This document shows, in pieces, positions 1-9,285 of a stretch of 64,000 nt of DNA (position 1 is the stretch's first letter; every line of letters starts with the position of its first letter). The stretch lies in the NCBI RefSeq assembly GCF_001463705.1, contig NZ_BBWH01000020.1:62001-126000 (forward strand), given 5' to 3'. The notes beneath the pieces are model-generated. The model was not told the origin of the DNA. It did not search any database and saw only the letters and a list, made by a program, of their open reading frames with translations. The stretch is from Aureimonas sp. AU12. Its GTDB lineage: Bacteria; Pseudomonadota; Alphaproteobacteria; Rhizobiales; Rhizobiaceae. A program made the translations under genes and the position numbers.

Positions 1-323
1 CCGATGTCGCAACCTTCGATCCGGCGTTCAGCGGACACTTCGCCAAATCGGTTTTCTATCAGGGAGGCGGCCTTGATGTTTCGTCGCTGCGGACCTACGC
101 GCTCCCGTATGACGTCACGAACCTGTTCGGCGTGAAGGGTCGCGCGTCTCTCGCCTGTCTTTATGACTTCCGCGGCGGCGATCTCGTATACCTGACGTAC
201 CTGCGAGTGGATAAGGACGGGAACGTTGACCTGGATGATATCCAACGGGAGGGGAAGGCGTCGTTCCACAAGCTCCGGAAAGCCGGGCGTGTCGTGCCGG
301 TCCGAAATCCACGCGAGCCCTGA
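1..323 (+). CDS. 3' end of an unrecognised gene (partial)
   Basis: An open frame runs in from the left edge (first whole codon at base 3) and stops with TGA at 321-323. About 106 C-terminal residues are visible, ending in the stretch RKAGRVVPVRNPREP. I do not recognise a domain. The visible part is soluble, with mixed charged and aromatic residues, and has no membrane segment. Base composition is less GC-rich than the nitrate genes that follow, so it may belong to a different, possibly transferred, segment. A hairpin starts six bases after the stop. The start and full length lie outside the window. Confidence 0.6.
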   Translation, partial: DVATFDPAFSGHFAKSVFYQGGGLDVSSLRTYALPYDVTNLFGVKGRASLACLYDFRGGDLVYLTYLRVDKDGNVDLDDIQREGKASFHKLRKAGRVVPVRNPREP

Positions 324-328
324 TGCTG

Positions 329-370
329 TCCGGCATACCTGCTGCTAGGCCCGACAGCAGGTATGCCGGA
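329..370 (+). terminator. Perfect 16-bp inverted repeat, probable terminator
   Basis: Bases 329-344 and 355-370 are perfect reverse complements around a 10-base loop, beginning just after the stop codon of the partial gene. There is no T-run behind it, so this may be a T-poor terminator typical of high-GC genomes, or the footprint of a mobile repeat. The rest of the gap up to 580 shows nothing convincing. Confidence 0.55.
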
Positions 371-579
371 TGTTATAAATCGCCAATGTCGTAACGGCCT
401 GACGAGGGACGTGGTCGCGGAAGCGATGGAGTGCCAACTCGATAGCGCTGCGTCCGACGTAGGCTCTGCCGTGTGTGGTCGGGAACGCCGTTCAAGGCGC
501 CAGACGGGCCGCTCACGCAAGTCCAGACGAAGCCTGTCCGCCTCGGCTGGAAAGGTTTAAGCGCGACGCCCCGTAGCCT

Positions 580-1224
580 TCATCCCTCGCGGTCGCTGCG
601 CACCGTCACGTCGGCGGGGCGGCTGCTCGTCAGCACCAGCCGCATGTTGGGCAGGTCGTTGCCTTCCATCTGACGGATCATCGCCTCGGGGTCGAGCTGG
701 AAGCCGAGCCAGCGCTGGGTCAGGCGGTCGATCAGCACCTCCTCGCGCGCCTCGATCATCACCGTGAGGTCGAAGAGCGGGGCGAGGTCGCGCCAGCCGG
801 GCTGGTCGAGGAGGAGGTAGTTGCCCTCCGCCAGGATGATGCGCGTACCGGCCTCGACGATGCGCCCGCCGGCCCGCGCGATCTCGATCGAGCGGTCGAA
901 GACGGGCACCGCCACGTCGCAGCCTGTGTCGGCGCGCAGCCGCTCCAGCATGACGCGAAAGCCGTCGATGTCGAACGTGTGCGGCGCGCCCTTGCGGGAC
1001 CGGTCTCCGCGCGCGTTCAGGACGGCGTCGTCGAAATGATAGCCGTCCATCGGCAGGATGTCGGCGACGCCGGGGCGGCGCGCGTTCAGCCGCTCCTTGA
1101 GGGATTCGGCTGCGGTCGACTTGCCCGAGCCCGGCGATCCCGCGATCGCGACGATGCGGCGCGCACTGCCATCTTCGGTCAGGAGCGCGTCGGCCAGTGC
1201 CGCCAGGGTCAGGGTCTCGGTCAT
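580..1224 (-). CDS. P-loop nucleoside/sugar kinase family protein (FrcK/uridine kinase-like)
   Basis: The 214-residue protein carries a Walker A motif GSPGSGKST at residues 29-37 and an acidic LPMDGYHFDD segment near residue 58. That segment is the substrate-side motif of the uridine kinase/pantothenate kinase-like fold and is also seen in the fructose-transport-associated FrcK proteins of rhizobia. It should phosphorylate a small nucleoside or sugar with ATP in the cytoplasm; the substrate cannot be read from the sequence. Length is normal for the family. It lies 41 bases downstream of cysG on the same strand and could be read through from the nitrate operon, though a role in nitrate use is not implied. 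Confidence 0.8.
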   Translation of the reverse strand: MTETLTLAALADALLTEDGSARRIVAIAGSPGSGKSTAAESLKERLNARRPGVADILPMDGYHFDDAVLNARGDRSRKGAPHTFDIDGFRVMLERLRADTGCDVAVPVFDRSIEIARAGGRIVEAGTRIILAEGNYLLLDQPGWRDLAPLFDLTVMIEAREEVLIDRLTQRWLGFQLDPEAMIRQMEGNDLPNMRLVLTSSRPADVTVRSDREG

Positions 1225-1265
1225 AGGCGTCTCCTCCCGCGCGCCGGCGGTCGGGCCGCCGGTTC

Positions 1266-2795
1266 TCAGGACGCCTTTGCCCGAAGCCGCGAGGTTTCGC
1301 CAGTGGGGGCGCTCAAACCGGGCTCGAAACCTTCGAGCGCCTGCGCCTCGCAGTCGGCGAAGACCCGGCCGACGCCGATAAGGATCGGGCGATCGACGCC
1401 GATCCGCGCGACGATGGCGCCGAGATCGGCGAGCCGGCCGATGGCGCGGGTCTCGTCGTCGCGCGAGATGTTGGCGGCCACCGCCACCGGCGTCTCCGCG
1501 GGCAGCCCGTGCTCGATCAGCATGGCCGAGATGCGCGGCGCCATGCGCCCGCCCATGTAGAAGATCGTGGTGGCATGGTCGTCGGCGAGCGCGCGCCAGT
1601 CCATCCCGTCGGGCAGGTCGCCCTTCTGCGAGTGGCCGGTGACGAAGCGCACTTGCTGGGCGCGGTCGCGGTGGGTCAGTGACACGCCGAAGCCGGCGGC
1701 CAGCGCCGAGGCCGCGGTGATGCCGGGCACGATCCGTACGGGAATGCCCTCGCGCCGCAATTCGGCGATCTCCTCGCCCGAGCGTCCGAACACCGAGACG
1801 TCGCCCGATTTCAGCCGCACCACGTGTTTGCCGGCCTTGGCGAACTGCACCATCGTCCGATTGATGTCCTCCTGCCGGCAGCTATCGCGCGAGGCGCGCT
1901 TGCCCACCAGCATGCGCTTGGCCTCGCGGCGGGCGAGCTCCAGAATGTCGTCGGAAACGAGGTCGTCGAAGAGGATGACGTCGGCGGCCTGCAGCGCGCG
2001 CACCGCCTTCAGTGTGAGGAGTTCGGCCTCGCCCGGCCCGGCGCCCACCAGCGTGACGCGGCCGCCGGCCTGCGGGGTGGCGACGAGATCGGAGACGAAG
2101 CGGCGGGCATCGGCCTCCGCCACGTCGTCGGGGGCGCGGCGGGTGAAGGCCTCGTCGGAGAAGCGCTCCCAGAAGGCGCGGCGCAACGGCCCGGCTTCGA
2201 GCCGGTCCATCACTTCGGCGCGCACCTTGGCGGCGAGTTTCGCCCAGCCGGTGAGGGTCGCGGGGAGCAGCGTCTCGATGCGGCGGCGGATGGCCTGGCC
2301 GAGGATCGGCGCGGCGCCGTCGGTGGAGATGCCGACCACCACGGGCGAGCGGTTGACGATCGTGCCGAAGCGGAACTGGCAGAAGGCCGGCTTGTCGATG
2401 ACGTTGACGGGCACGCCAGCGTCGCGCGCGGCGCAGAAGAAGGCCTGCGCTCCCGCCATCGTCTCGCAGTCGGCCACCGCCAGCGCAGCGCCAGCGAAGA
2501 TGTCGAACGCCCAGGGGCGGTCGTGGTGGACGATGCGCCCCTCCGCGAAGGCGAGCGACAGGACGGTGCGCATCTCCTCGCCAAGATCGTCCATCGGCTC
2601 GTAGAGATCGACACGCGCGCCGGCCGCGGCCATCAGCTCGGCCTTCCAGGCGGCGCCGTCGCTGCCGCCGGCCATGGCGACGCGCTTGCCGCGAAGGTCG
2701 AAGAAGACGGGCAGCGTCGCCAACTCGCCCATGCGCTGCGGGCGCTGGCGGGCGGCGGCGTCGGTCTCACCTGATGTCTGGGACACGGGCTTCAT
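1266..2795 (-). CDS. cysG: Siroheme synthase (precorrin-2 dehydrogenase/ferrochelatase + uroporphyrinogen-III methyltransferase)
   Basis: This 509-residue protein has the full two-part CysG layout. An N-terminal NAD-binding dehydrogenase/ferrochelatase half starts around LPVFFDLRGKRVAMAGG. A C-terminal SAM-dependent methyltransferase half starts at about residue 245 (VTLVGAGPGEAE). It makes siroheme, the prosthetic group of the NirB nitrite reductase encoded in the same operon. The chosen ATG overlaps the 3' end of nasA by 29 bases. A later ATG (MGELATLP, base 2732) would remove the overlap and is possible. Placement directly behind nasA is the usual arrangement in alphaproteobacterial nitrate assimilation operons. 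Confidence 0.93.
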   Translation of the reverse strand: MKPVSQTSGETDAAARQRPQRMGELATLPVFFDLRGKRVAMAGGSDGAAWKAELMAAAGARVDLYEPMDDLGEEMRTVLSLAFAEGRIVHHDRPWAFDIFAGAALAVADCETMAGAQAFFCAARDAGVPVNVIDKPAFCQFRFGTIVNRSPVVVGISTDGAAPILGQAIRRRIETLLPATLTGWAKLAAKVRAEVMDRLEAGPLRRAFWERFSDEAFTRRAPDDVAEADARRFVSDLVATPQAGGRVTLVGAGPGEAELLTLKAVRALQAADVILFDDLVSDDILELARREAKRMLVGKRASRDSCRQEDINRTMVQFAKAGKHVVRLKSGDVSVFGRSGEEIAELRREGIPVRIVPGITAASALAAGFGVSLTHRDRAQQVRFVTGHSQKGDLPDGMDWRALADDHATTIFYMGGRMAPRISAMLIEHGLPAETPVAVAANISRDDETRAIGRLADLGAIVARIGVDRPILIGVGRVFADCEAQALEGFEPGLSAPTGETSRLRAKAS

Positions 2796-5436
2796 CGATC
2801 AATCCCTGGATTTCACTCCGGCAGGAGCCACAATTCGACCCCGCCTTCAAGACCTCGCCCACCGCCGTCACGCTGCGGCAGGCGGGATCGGCGATCGCAC
2901 GCTTGATGTCGTCGGCCCCGACGCCGAAACAAGAGCAGACGAGCGCGCCGGGATCGGGCCGGTCCGCCCCGGCGCGGCCGGCGAGAATGCGAAAGCGCGT
3001 CGCCGATTCCGCCACCGCGCCGTCGAGGCAGGAGACCGCATAGGCACGCGACACCGCGACCGGCCCCGGCGCCATCCAGAGCGCGCCGAGAAAGCGCGGG
3101 CCGGCAAAGGCCGCGAGACGCCGATGGCCGGCGCCGTCGCCATAGGACAGGATTTCGGCCTCGGCGGGAAGGCGCAACACCGCGCGGGCGAAGGCTTGCG
3201 GGTCGCCGGGCCGGGCGAGACCGGCCAGTTCCAGCCGCCAGCCACCGGACGCTCGAGCGCTCGCCCAGTAGTCGGCGCCGCTGGGGTCGGGCTCTTGCGT
3301 CGACACCGCGAAGCCGTGCCACGCCGCGTTCAGCCGAGCGACCGACACCGCGCAGGCTTTCGAGGCCGGCTGGCCGGAGACGGGATCGGCACGCGGCGGC
3401 ACCAGCGCGTTGACGCGGGCTTTCGACGCGAACTGCCCGGTCCAGTGCATCGGAGCAAACAGCGTCCCGCGGGCGACGCGCGGGGTGACGAGCGCACGTA
3501 GGATCGCCGCGCCGTGATCGCTGGCAAGTTCCACGAGATCGGCCTCGGTGATGCCATGCGCGGCCGCGTCGTCCGGGTGGATCTCGCAGAAGGGCTCGGC
3601 GAGATGGGCGGAGAGGCGCGGCGAACGGCCGGTGCGCGTCATCGTGTGCCACTGGTCGCGGATGCGGCCGGTGTTGAGAAGGAAGGGGCGCTCGCCCGTC
3701 GTCACCCGCACCGACCGGTCGATCACGGGCACGAGCCGCGCGCGGCGGTCGGGCGTGAAGAAGCGCCCTTCCGCAAAGAAGCGCTCAGGTCCCGTGCCGT
3801 CGCGCCGGATCGGCCAGCGCACCGGCGCCAGCCGCTCGTAGGCGAGGTCACTGACATCGGCCAAACCGCCGATGTCGAAGTCGCGGCGGCCTTCGTTCTC
3901 GTGCGCGGAAAGCGCGGCGTGCTCGCGGAAGATCGCGGCGGCGTTCGGATAGCGGAAGCCGGCAAAGCCCATTCGCCGCGCCACCTCGGCGAGCGCCCAC
4001 CAGTCCGGCCGCGCCTCGCCGGGGGCGGGCAGGAAGGCGCGCTGGCGCGAGATGCGGCGCTCCGAATTCGTCACCGTGCCGTCCTTCTCGCCCCAGCCGC
4101 AGGCCGGCAGCGCGACATCGGCGAAGGCCATCGTGTCGGTGTCATCGACGATATCGGAGACCACCACGAAGGGGCAGGCCGCCAGCGCCTCGCGCACCCG
4201 GTCGGCGTCGGGCAGCGAGTCCACCGGGTTGGTGCCGATGATCCAGAGCGCGCGGATCCGCCCGTCATGGACGGCCTCGACGAGATCCACCGCCTTGAGG
4301 CCGGGCGTCTCGGCTATTCGCGGCGCGTTCCAGAAGCCTTGCACGAGATCGCGATGCGCGGGCTCGCCGAGGTCCATATGCGCGGCGAGCTGGTTGGCGA
4401 GGCCGCCGACCTCGCGCCCGCCCATGGCATTGGGCTGGCCGGTGACGGAAAAGGGCCCCGCGCCCGGCCGCCCAATCCGACCCGTGGCGAGATGGCAGTT
4501 GAGGATGGCATTGACCTTGTCGGTGCCGACCGAGGACTGGTTGACCCCCTGGCTGTAGACGGTGACGACCTTGTCCGTCGCCGCGAACAGCTTGAGGAAG
4601 TCCGCCAGCCGCGCCGGCTCGACGCCGGTGGCCTCCGCCAGAAGCGCCATATCAAGGTACGGCCGCGCGGCTTCGAGCGCCGCGTCCAGCCCGCTCAGAT
4701 GCGCCCCGGCATAGGCGTGGTCGAGGGCACCGGCGGCCTCAATATGGGCGAGCGCTCCGAGGAATAGCGCTACGTCGCCATCGGCGCGCACGGGCAGATG
4801 CAGGTCGGCGCCGGCCGTGGTCGCGGTCTCGCGTGGATCCGCCACGACGATGCGTAGACCCGGCCGCACGGCTTTGGCCGCCATCACCCGCTGCCAGAGC
4901 ACCGGGTGGCACCAGGCGAGATTGGTGCCGACGAGCACGAGAAGATCGGCCTCTTCGAAATCCTCGTAGGTGCCGGGCACCGTATCGGAGCCGAAGGCGC
5001 GTTTGTGGCCCGCCACCGACGAGGCCATGCAGAGGCGTGAGTTGGTGTCGATGTTGGCGGTGCCGAGGAACCCCTTCATCCACTTGTTGGCGACGTAATA
5101 GTCTTCCGTCAGCATCTGGCCAGAGACGTAGAGCGCCACAGAATCCGGCCCGTGCTCGCGCACCGCCGCGCCGAAGCGTTTCGCCACGAGATCGAGCGCC
5201 GCGTCCCACGACACCCGTGCGCCGTCGATGCTGGGATGAAGCAGCCGCCGGTCGGGGATCAGCGTCTCGGCGAGCGCCGAGCCCTTCGAGCAGAGGCGCC
5301 CGAAATTGGCCGGGTGAGCGCCGTCCCCTTCGATCCCCACCGAGCCGTCGGCCCGCGGCGTCGCCAGCACCCCGCAGCCGACGCCGCAATAGGGGCAGGT
5401 GGTGCGGGTCGTCGTCGTGGGGGCGGCCGCTTCCAT
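2767..5436 (-). CDS. nasA: Assimilatory nitrate reductase, large catalytic subunit
   Basis: The 889-residue molybdopterin oxidoreductase reduces nitrate to nitrite in the cytoplasm. The N-terminal [4Fe-4S] ligands are visible as Cys14, Cys17, Cys21 and Cys49. Molybdopterin oxidoreductase and dinucleotide-binding domains follow. The last 58 residues form a BFD-type [2Fe-2S] domain with the pattern CxC (834, 836) and CxxC (869, 872), as in other cytoplasmic Nas enzymes that take electrons through fused or associated iron-sulfur modules. The start ATG lies 3 bases after the nirD stop, so the two are co-transcribed. There is no twin-arginine signal, which fits an assimilatory and not a periplasmic Nap enzyme. 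Confidence 0.95.
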   Translation of the reverse strand: MEAAAPTTTTRTTCPYCGVGCGVLATPRADGSVGIEGDGAHPANFGRLCSKGSALAETLIPDRRLLHPSIDGARVSWDAALDLVAKRFGAAVREHGPDSVALYVSGQMLTEDYYVANKWMKGFLGTANIDTNSRLCMASSVAGHKRAFGSDTVPGTYEDFEEADLLVLVGTNLAWCHPVLWQRVMAAKAVRPGLRIVVADPRETATTAGADLHLPVRADGDVALFLGALAHIEAAGALDHAYAGAHLSGLDAALEAARPYLDMALLAEATGVEPARLADFLKLFAATDKVVTVYSQGVNQSSVGTDKVNAILNCHLATGRIGRPGAGPFSVTGQPNAMGGREVGGLANQLAAHMDLGEPAHRDLVQGFWNAPRIAETPGLKAVDLVEAVHDGRIRALWIIGTNPVDSLPDADRVREALAACPFVVVSDIVDDTDTMAFADVALPACGWGEKDGTVTNSERRISRQRAFLPAPGEARPDWWALAEVARRMGFAGFRYPNAAAIFREHAALSAHENEGRRDFDIGGLADVSDLAYERLAPVRWPIRRDGTGPERFFAEGRFFTPDRRARLVPVIDRSVRVTTGERPFLLNTGRIRDQWHTMTRTGRSPRLSAHLAEPFCEIHPDDAAAHGITEADLVELASDHGAAILRALVTPRVARGTLFAPMHWTGQFASKARVNALVPPRADPVSGQPASKACAVSVARLNAAWHGFAVSTQEPDPSGADYWASARASGGWRLELAGLARPGDPQAFARAVLRLPAEAEILSYGDGAGHRRLAAFAGPRFLGALWMAPGPVAVSRAYAVSCLDGAVAESATRFRILAGRAGADRPDPGALVCSCFGVGADDIKRAIADPACRSVTAVGEVLKAGSNCGSCRSEIQGLIDEARVPDIR

Positions 5437-5439
5437 CGC

Positions 5440-5790
5440 CTATTCCGCCGCGAGCGCGAAGGCGGGCTGGCGCTCGACGAGGATCTCCAGCGCCTTCGTC
5501 ACGGGATCGACGCGCACCGGAAAGGTGCGCACGCGGCCCTCGTCCGGTCCCTCGACGAGGCCGGTGCGGAGCGCGATCACCTGCGCATGCAGCGGGCAGG
5601 TGACGAAGCCGCCGTGGACGATCCCCTGGGAGAGCGGCCCGCCCTTGTGCGGGCAGCGGTCCTCGGTGGCGAAGACCTCGTCCTCCATGGTGCGGAACAC
5701 CGCAATGCGCCCGAGCGGGGAGGTGACGCAGCGCGCGCCGCGCCGGGGAATGTCGGCGAGGTTGCCGATCGGGGTCCAGGTCTCGGTCAT
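5440..5790 (-). CDS. nirD: NADH-dependent nitrite reductase, small subunit
   Basis: The 116-residue Rieske-type ferredoxin domain protein retains the cluster-ligand pattern CPH (residues 46-48) and CPLH (65-68). It partners NirB in the reduction of nitrite to ammonium. The start ATG overlaps the nirB stop by four bases (ATGA), which indicates translational coupling and fixes the start. nasA begins three bases after its stop. Length is normal for NirD. Confidence 0.93.
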   Translation of the reverse strand: MTETWTPIGNLADIPRRGARCVTSPLGRIAVFRTMEDEVFATEDRCPHKGGPLSQGIVHGGFVTCPLHAQVIALRTGLVEGPDEGRVRTFPVRVDPVTKALEILVERQPAFALAAE

Positions 5791-8243
5791 TCGGCGGCCT
5801 CCCGGAAGGGTTCGATCGCGGCCATCGGCCGGAACTCGTGGGCGGCGACCTCGCCGCTGGCGCGCGCGGCCCAGGGGTCGCTCTGCGAGAAGCGCTGCGA
5901 ATGGACGAAGCGCTCGAAGTAAGCCCGGCGCCGCTCGAGATCGGCGACCACCGCGGCCTGGATCGAGGCCATGCCGACGCGCTTCAGCCACTTGTACATG
6001 CGCTCGAGATAGTGGCCCTGCTCGCGGTAGAGCTGCGTCAGAGCGACGATGACCTCCAGCGCCTCGTCCTCGGTGTCGACATGGCAGAGAACCTCGGTGC
6101 CCTTGATGTCGAGGCCGGCGGCGCCCGCGAAATGGATGTCGTAGCCCGAATCGACGCAGATCACGCCGACATCCTTGCAGGTCGCCTCGGCGCAGTTTCG
6201 CGGGCAGCCGGACACCGCCATCTTGACCTTGGCGGGCGTCCACGAGCCCCACATGAACTTCTCGATGCGGATGCCGAGCCCGGTGGAATCCTGCGTCCCG
6301 AAGCGGCACCAGTCGGTGCCGACGCACGTTTTCACCGTGCGCAGTCCCTTGGCGTAGGCCGCGCCCGAGACCATGCCGGCGGCGTTGAGATCGGCCCAGA
6401 CGGCGGGCAGGTCTTCCTTTTTCACGCCGAGCATGTCGATGCGCTGCCCGCCGGTGCATTTGACGGCGGGAATGGCGAACTTGTCGACGACGTCGGCGAT
6501 GGCGCGCAGCTCCTGCGAGGTGGTCATGCCGCCCCACATGCGCGGCACCACCGAATAGGTGCCGTCCTTCTGGATATTGGCGTGGACGCGCTCGTTGATG
6601 AAGCGCGACTGCTTGTCGTCGACATATTCGCCGGGCCAGTCGGCGAGGAGATAGTAGTTCAGCGCCGGGCGGCACTTGGCGCAGCCGCAGGAGGTCGTCC
6701 ACTCCAGTTCCTGCATCACCGCCGGGATCGACTTCAGCCCCTTGGCGACGATGAGCCGGCGCACGTCGCCGTGCCCGAGCGTCGTGCAGGGGCACATCGG
6801 CTTGACCGCGTTCGGGTTGAACGCCTCGCCGATCGTCAGGCTCATCAGCTGCTCGACGAGACCCGTGCAGGTGCCGCAGGAGGAGGAGGCCTTGGTGTGG
6901 GCGCGCACCTCGTCGAGGCTGGTCAGGCCCTTGGCGATGATGGTTCCGGTGATCTTGCCCTTGCAGACGCCGTTGCAGCCACAGATCTCGGCGTCATCGG
7001 CCAAGGCTGCAACGGCCGCCATAGGGTCCAGCGGGAACCCTCCCTGGTAGCTCTGGCCGAAGATGAGCGTGTCGCGCATCTCGGCAATGTCGGACCCTTT
7101 CTTCATCAGGTCGCCGAACCAGCCGCCGTCGGCGGTCTCGCCGTAGAGGACGGCGCCGAGGATCTTGTTGTCCTGAAGGACGAGGCGTTTGTAGACGCCG
7201 GCCGAGGCGTCGCGCAGCACGATCTCCTCGCGGCCCGGCGCCTCCGCGAAGTCGCCCACCGAGTAGAGGTCGATGCCGGTCACCTTCAGCTTCGTCGGCG
7301 TGTCGGAATGGCGGAAGCCCGGGCCCGCTTCGCCGGCGAGTTGGCGCGCGGCGATCTCGGCCATCTGGTAGAGCGGAGCGACGAGACCGTAGACCCGCCC
7401 GTCGATCTCGACGCATTCGCCGAGCGCCGAAATCGCGGGGTCGGAGGTCACCATGTGCTCGTCGACATGGATGCCGCGCCCGACTGCGAGACCGGCTTGG
7501 CTTCCCAGCCCCGAGGCGGGGCGGATGCCCACCGCCATGACGACGAGCGAGGCGGGGATGACCCGGCCGTCGGCCAGTTCCACGCCCTCGACGCGGGTCT
7601 CGCCGAGGATCGCCTTGGTGTTGGCCCCGGTGACGACCTCGATGCCGCGCTTTTCCAGCGCGCGCTGGAGGAGGAAACCGGCGGCCGGGTCGAGCTGGCG
7701 CTCCATCAGCGTCGGCATCAGGTGAAGGACGGTGACCTCCAGCCCCTGCGCCCGAAGGCCGGCGGCCGCCTCGAGGCCGAGCAGGCCGCCGCCGATCACC
7801 ACCGCCTTGGCGCGCGACTGCGCCGCGAGGATCATCGCCTCGACGTCGTCGAGATCGCGATAGGCGAGGACGCCGGCCAGATCCCGCCCCGGCACCGGCG
7901 GGATGAAGGGCGTCGAGCCGGTGGCGATGACGAGACGGTCGTAGCTTTCCGTGACGCCGTGGTCGGAGGTGACGGTCTTCGCTTCGCGGTCGATCGCGGT
8001 GATCCGGTGGCCCTTGTAGAGCGTCACGCCGTGGCGTTCGTACCAGCCGTCGCCGTGAATCACGATGTCCTCGAAGGACTTCTCGCCCGAGAGCACCGGC
8101 GAGAGCATGATGCGGTCGTAGTTGACCCGCGGCTCGGCGTTGAAGATCGTCACTTCGTAGCGGCCGGGGGCCTTCTCGAAGAGATGCTCCAGCATCCGGC
8201 CGGGCGCCATGCCGTTGCCGACGACGACGAGTTTTTCGGGCAT
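5787..8243 (-). CDS. nirB: NADH-dependent assimilatory nitrite reductase, large subunit
   Basis: The 818-residue protein has the standard NirB order. An FAD/NAD(P)H oxidoreductase domain starts at VVGNGMAPG. Two BFD-like [2Fe-2S] domains follow (CGCNGVC near residue 418, then CPCTTLGHGD and CGCAKC). The C-terminal siroheme/[4Fe-4S] reductase domain carries Cys pairs near 639/645 (CVGTDWC) and 679/683 (CPRNC). It catalyses the six-electron reduction of nitrite to ammonium with NADH. It is coupled to nirD by an ATGA overlap. A palindromic intergenic element lies between it and nrtC. Siroheme would come from CysG downstream. Confidence 0.96.
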   Translation of the reverse strand: MPEKLVVVGNGMAPGRMLEHLFEKAPGRYEVTIFNAEPRVNYDRIMLSPVLSGEKSFEDIVIHGDGWYERHGVTLYKGHRITAIDREAKTVTSDHGVTESYDRLVIATGSTPFIPPVPGRDLAGVLAYRDLDDVEAMILAAQSRAKAVVIGGGLLGLEAAAGLRAQGLEVTVLHLMPTLMERQLDPAAGFLLQRALEKRGIEVVTGANTKAILGETRVEGVELADGRVIPASLVVMAVGIRPASGLGSQAGLAVGRGIHVDEHMVTSDPAISALGECVEIDGRVYGLVAPLYQMAEIAARQLAGEAGPGFRHSDTPTKLKVTGIDLYSVGDFAEAPGREEIVLRDASAGVYKRLVLQDNKILGAVLYGETADGGWFGDLMKKGSDIAEMRDTLIFGQSYQGGFPLDPMAAVAALADDAEICGCNGVCKGKITGTIIAKGLTSLDEVRAHTKASSSCGTCTGLVEQLMSLTIGEAFNPNAVKPMCPCTTLGHGDVRRLIVAKGLKSIPAVMQELEWTTSCGCAKCRPALNYYLLADWPGEYVDDKQSRFINERVHANIQKDGTYSVVPRMWGGMTTSQELRAIADVVDKFAIPAVKCTGGQRIDMLGVKKEDLPAVWADLNAAGMVSGAAYAKGLRTVKTCVGTDWCRFGTQDSTGLGIRIEKFMWGSWTPAKVKMAVSGCPRNCAEATCKDVGVICVDSGYDIHFAGAAGLDIKGTEVLCHVDTEDEALEVIVALTQLYREQGHYLERMYKWLKRVGMASIQAAVVADLERRRAYFERFVHSQRFSQSDPWAARASGEVAAHEFRPMAAIEPFREAAE

Positions 8244-8302
8244 GTTCGGGTCCTTCTCGCCAAAGTCGGTTCAGCGGGTACGTCGAGAGGAAGGGCGCCA
8301 TT

Positions 8303-8415
8303 CTTCTCCCCTCAGGGGAGAAGGTGGACGCGAAGCGGCCGGATGAGGGGTCTGCAACGGCGGCGGAAGGCCCCCTCATCCCCCTGCCGGGACCTTCTCC
8401 CCGCAGGGGAGAAGG
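8303..8415. repeat. Nested palindromic intergenic repeat inside the nrt-nir operon
   Basis: Two 9-10-bp palindromes of the form CTTCTCCCC/GGGGAGAAG sit at 8303-8323 and 8393-8415. Between them lies a third inverted pair, GGATGAGGGG (8341-8350) and CCCCTCATCC (8372-8381). The whole unit can fold into a long hairpin. This matches the style of dispersed palindromic elements found between genes in Hyphomicrobiales. It separates nrtC from nirB and could tune transcript stability or expression of the downstream genes. Confidence 0.75.
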
Positions 8416-8427
8416 TGGCTCGTCCGG

Positions 8428-9228
8428 TCAGGCCGCTTCGACGAAGCGGTTGCGTTCGTAGAGAAACTTCAGCACCGCCTGACGGCACTTCAGGTAGGTC
8501 GGGTCGGCCGCCAGCTTGATGCGGTCGCGCGGGCGGGCAAGCGGTACGTCGAGGATCTCGCCGATGCCGGCCGAGGGGCCGTTCGTCAGCATCACGATGC
8601 GGTCCGAGAGCAGGACGGCCTCGTCGACGTCGTGGGTGATCATCATCACGGTGGTGCCGAGATTGGCCTGGATCTGCATGACCTGATCCTGCAGATGGGC
8701 GCGGGTGAGGGCGTCAAGCGCGCCGAAGGGCTCGTCGAGGAGCAGGATCTTGGGCTCCATCGCCAGCGCCCGGGCGATGCCGACGCGCTGCTTCATGCCG
8801 CCCGAGATCTCGGAGGGGCGCTTGTCCTTGGCATGGCCCATGTGGACCAGTTCGAGGTTCTTCATCACCCATTCGCGCCGCTCAGGCGCCGACTTGGTTC
8901 TGCCGAACACCTTGTCGACGGCGAGCGAGACGTTCTCGTAGACGGTGAGCCAGGGCAACAACGAGTGGTTCTGGAAGACGACGCCGCGGTCGGGGCCGGG
9001 TGCGTCCACCACCTTGTCCTCGAGCAGCACGACGCCTTGGGTCGCCTGCGTCAGCCCCGCGACGATGTTGAGGAGCGTGGACTTCCCGCAGCCGGAATGG
9101 CCGATGATCGAGACGTATTCGCCTTTCGTGAGCGTCAGGTCGACGTCCCGCAGGACCTCGGTGGTGGCGCCGCCGCGCGAGAAGCGCATGGTGATGCCTT
9201 CGATGGAAAGGAACGGCTTGGCAATCAT
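8428..9228 (-). CDS. nrtC: Nitrate ABC transporter, ATP-binding protein
   Basis: The 266-residue ATPase has Walker A GHSGCGKST at residues 43-51, the signature ISGGMKQRV, and Walker B ILLLDEPFGALD. It belongs to the nitrate/sulfonate/taurine (NitT/TauT) class. It lacks the C-terminal substrate-binding extension found in cyanobacterial NrtC, so it corresponds to the short NrtD/NasD type. It energises nitrate uptake with NrtA and NrtB, which lie immediately upstream in the operon. Confidence 0.92.
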   Translation of the reverse strand: MIAKPFLSIEGITMRFSRGGATTEVLRDVDLTLTKGEYVSIIGHSGCGKSTLLNIVAGLTQATQGVVLLEDKVVDAPGPDRGVVFQNHSLLPWLTVYENVSLAVDKVFGRTKSAPERREWVMKNLELVHMGHAKDKRPSEISGGMKQRVGIARALAMEPKILLLDEPFGALDALTRAHLQDQVMQIQANLGTTVMMITHDVDEAVLLSDRIVMLTNGPSAGIGEILDVPLARPRDRIKLAADPTYLKCRQAVLKFLYERNRFVEAA

Positions 9229-9285
9229 GTCGCGTCTCCTGAAGTCGGCGGGGTGGGTGTCCGGCAGGATGCGGGGCGCAAGGGG

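Noticed and set aside
5838-8519. Long plus-strand open frame opposite nirB
   Set aside because: Antisense shadow of a conserved gene, with no recognisable motif.
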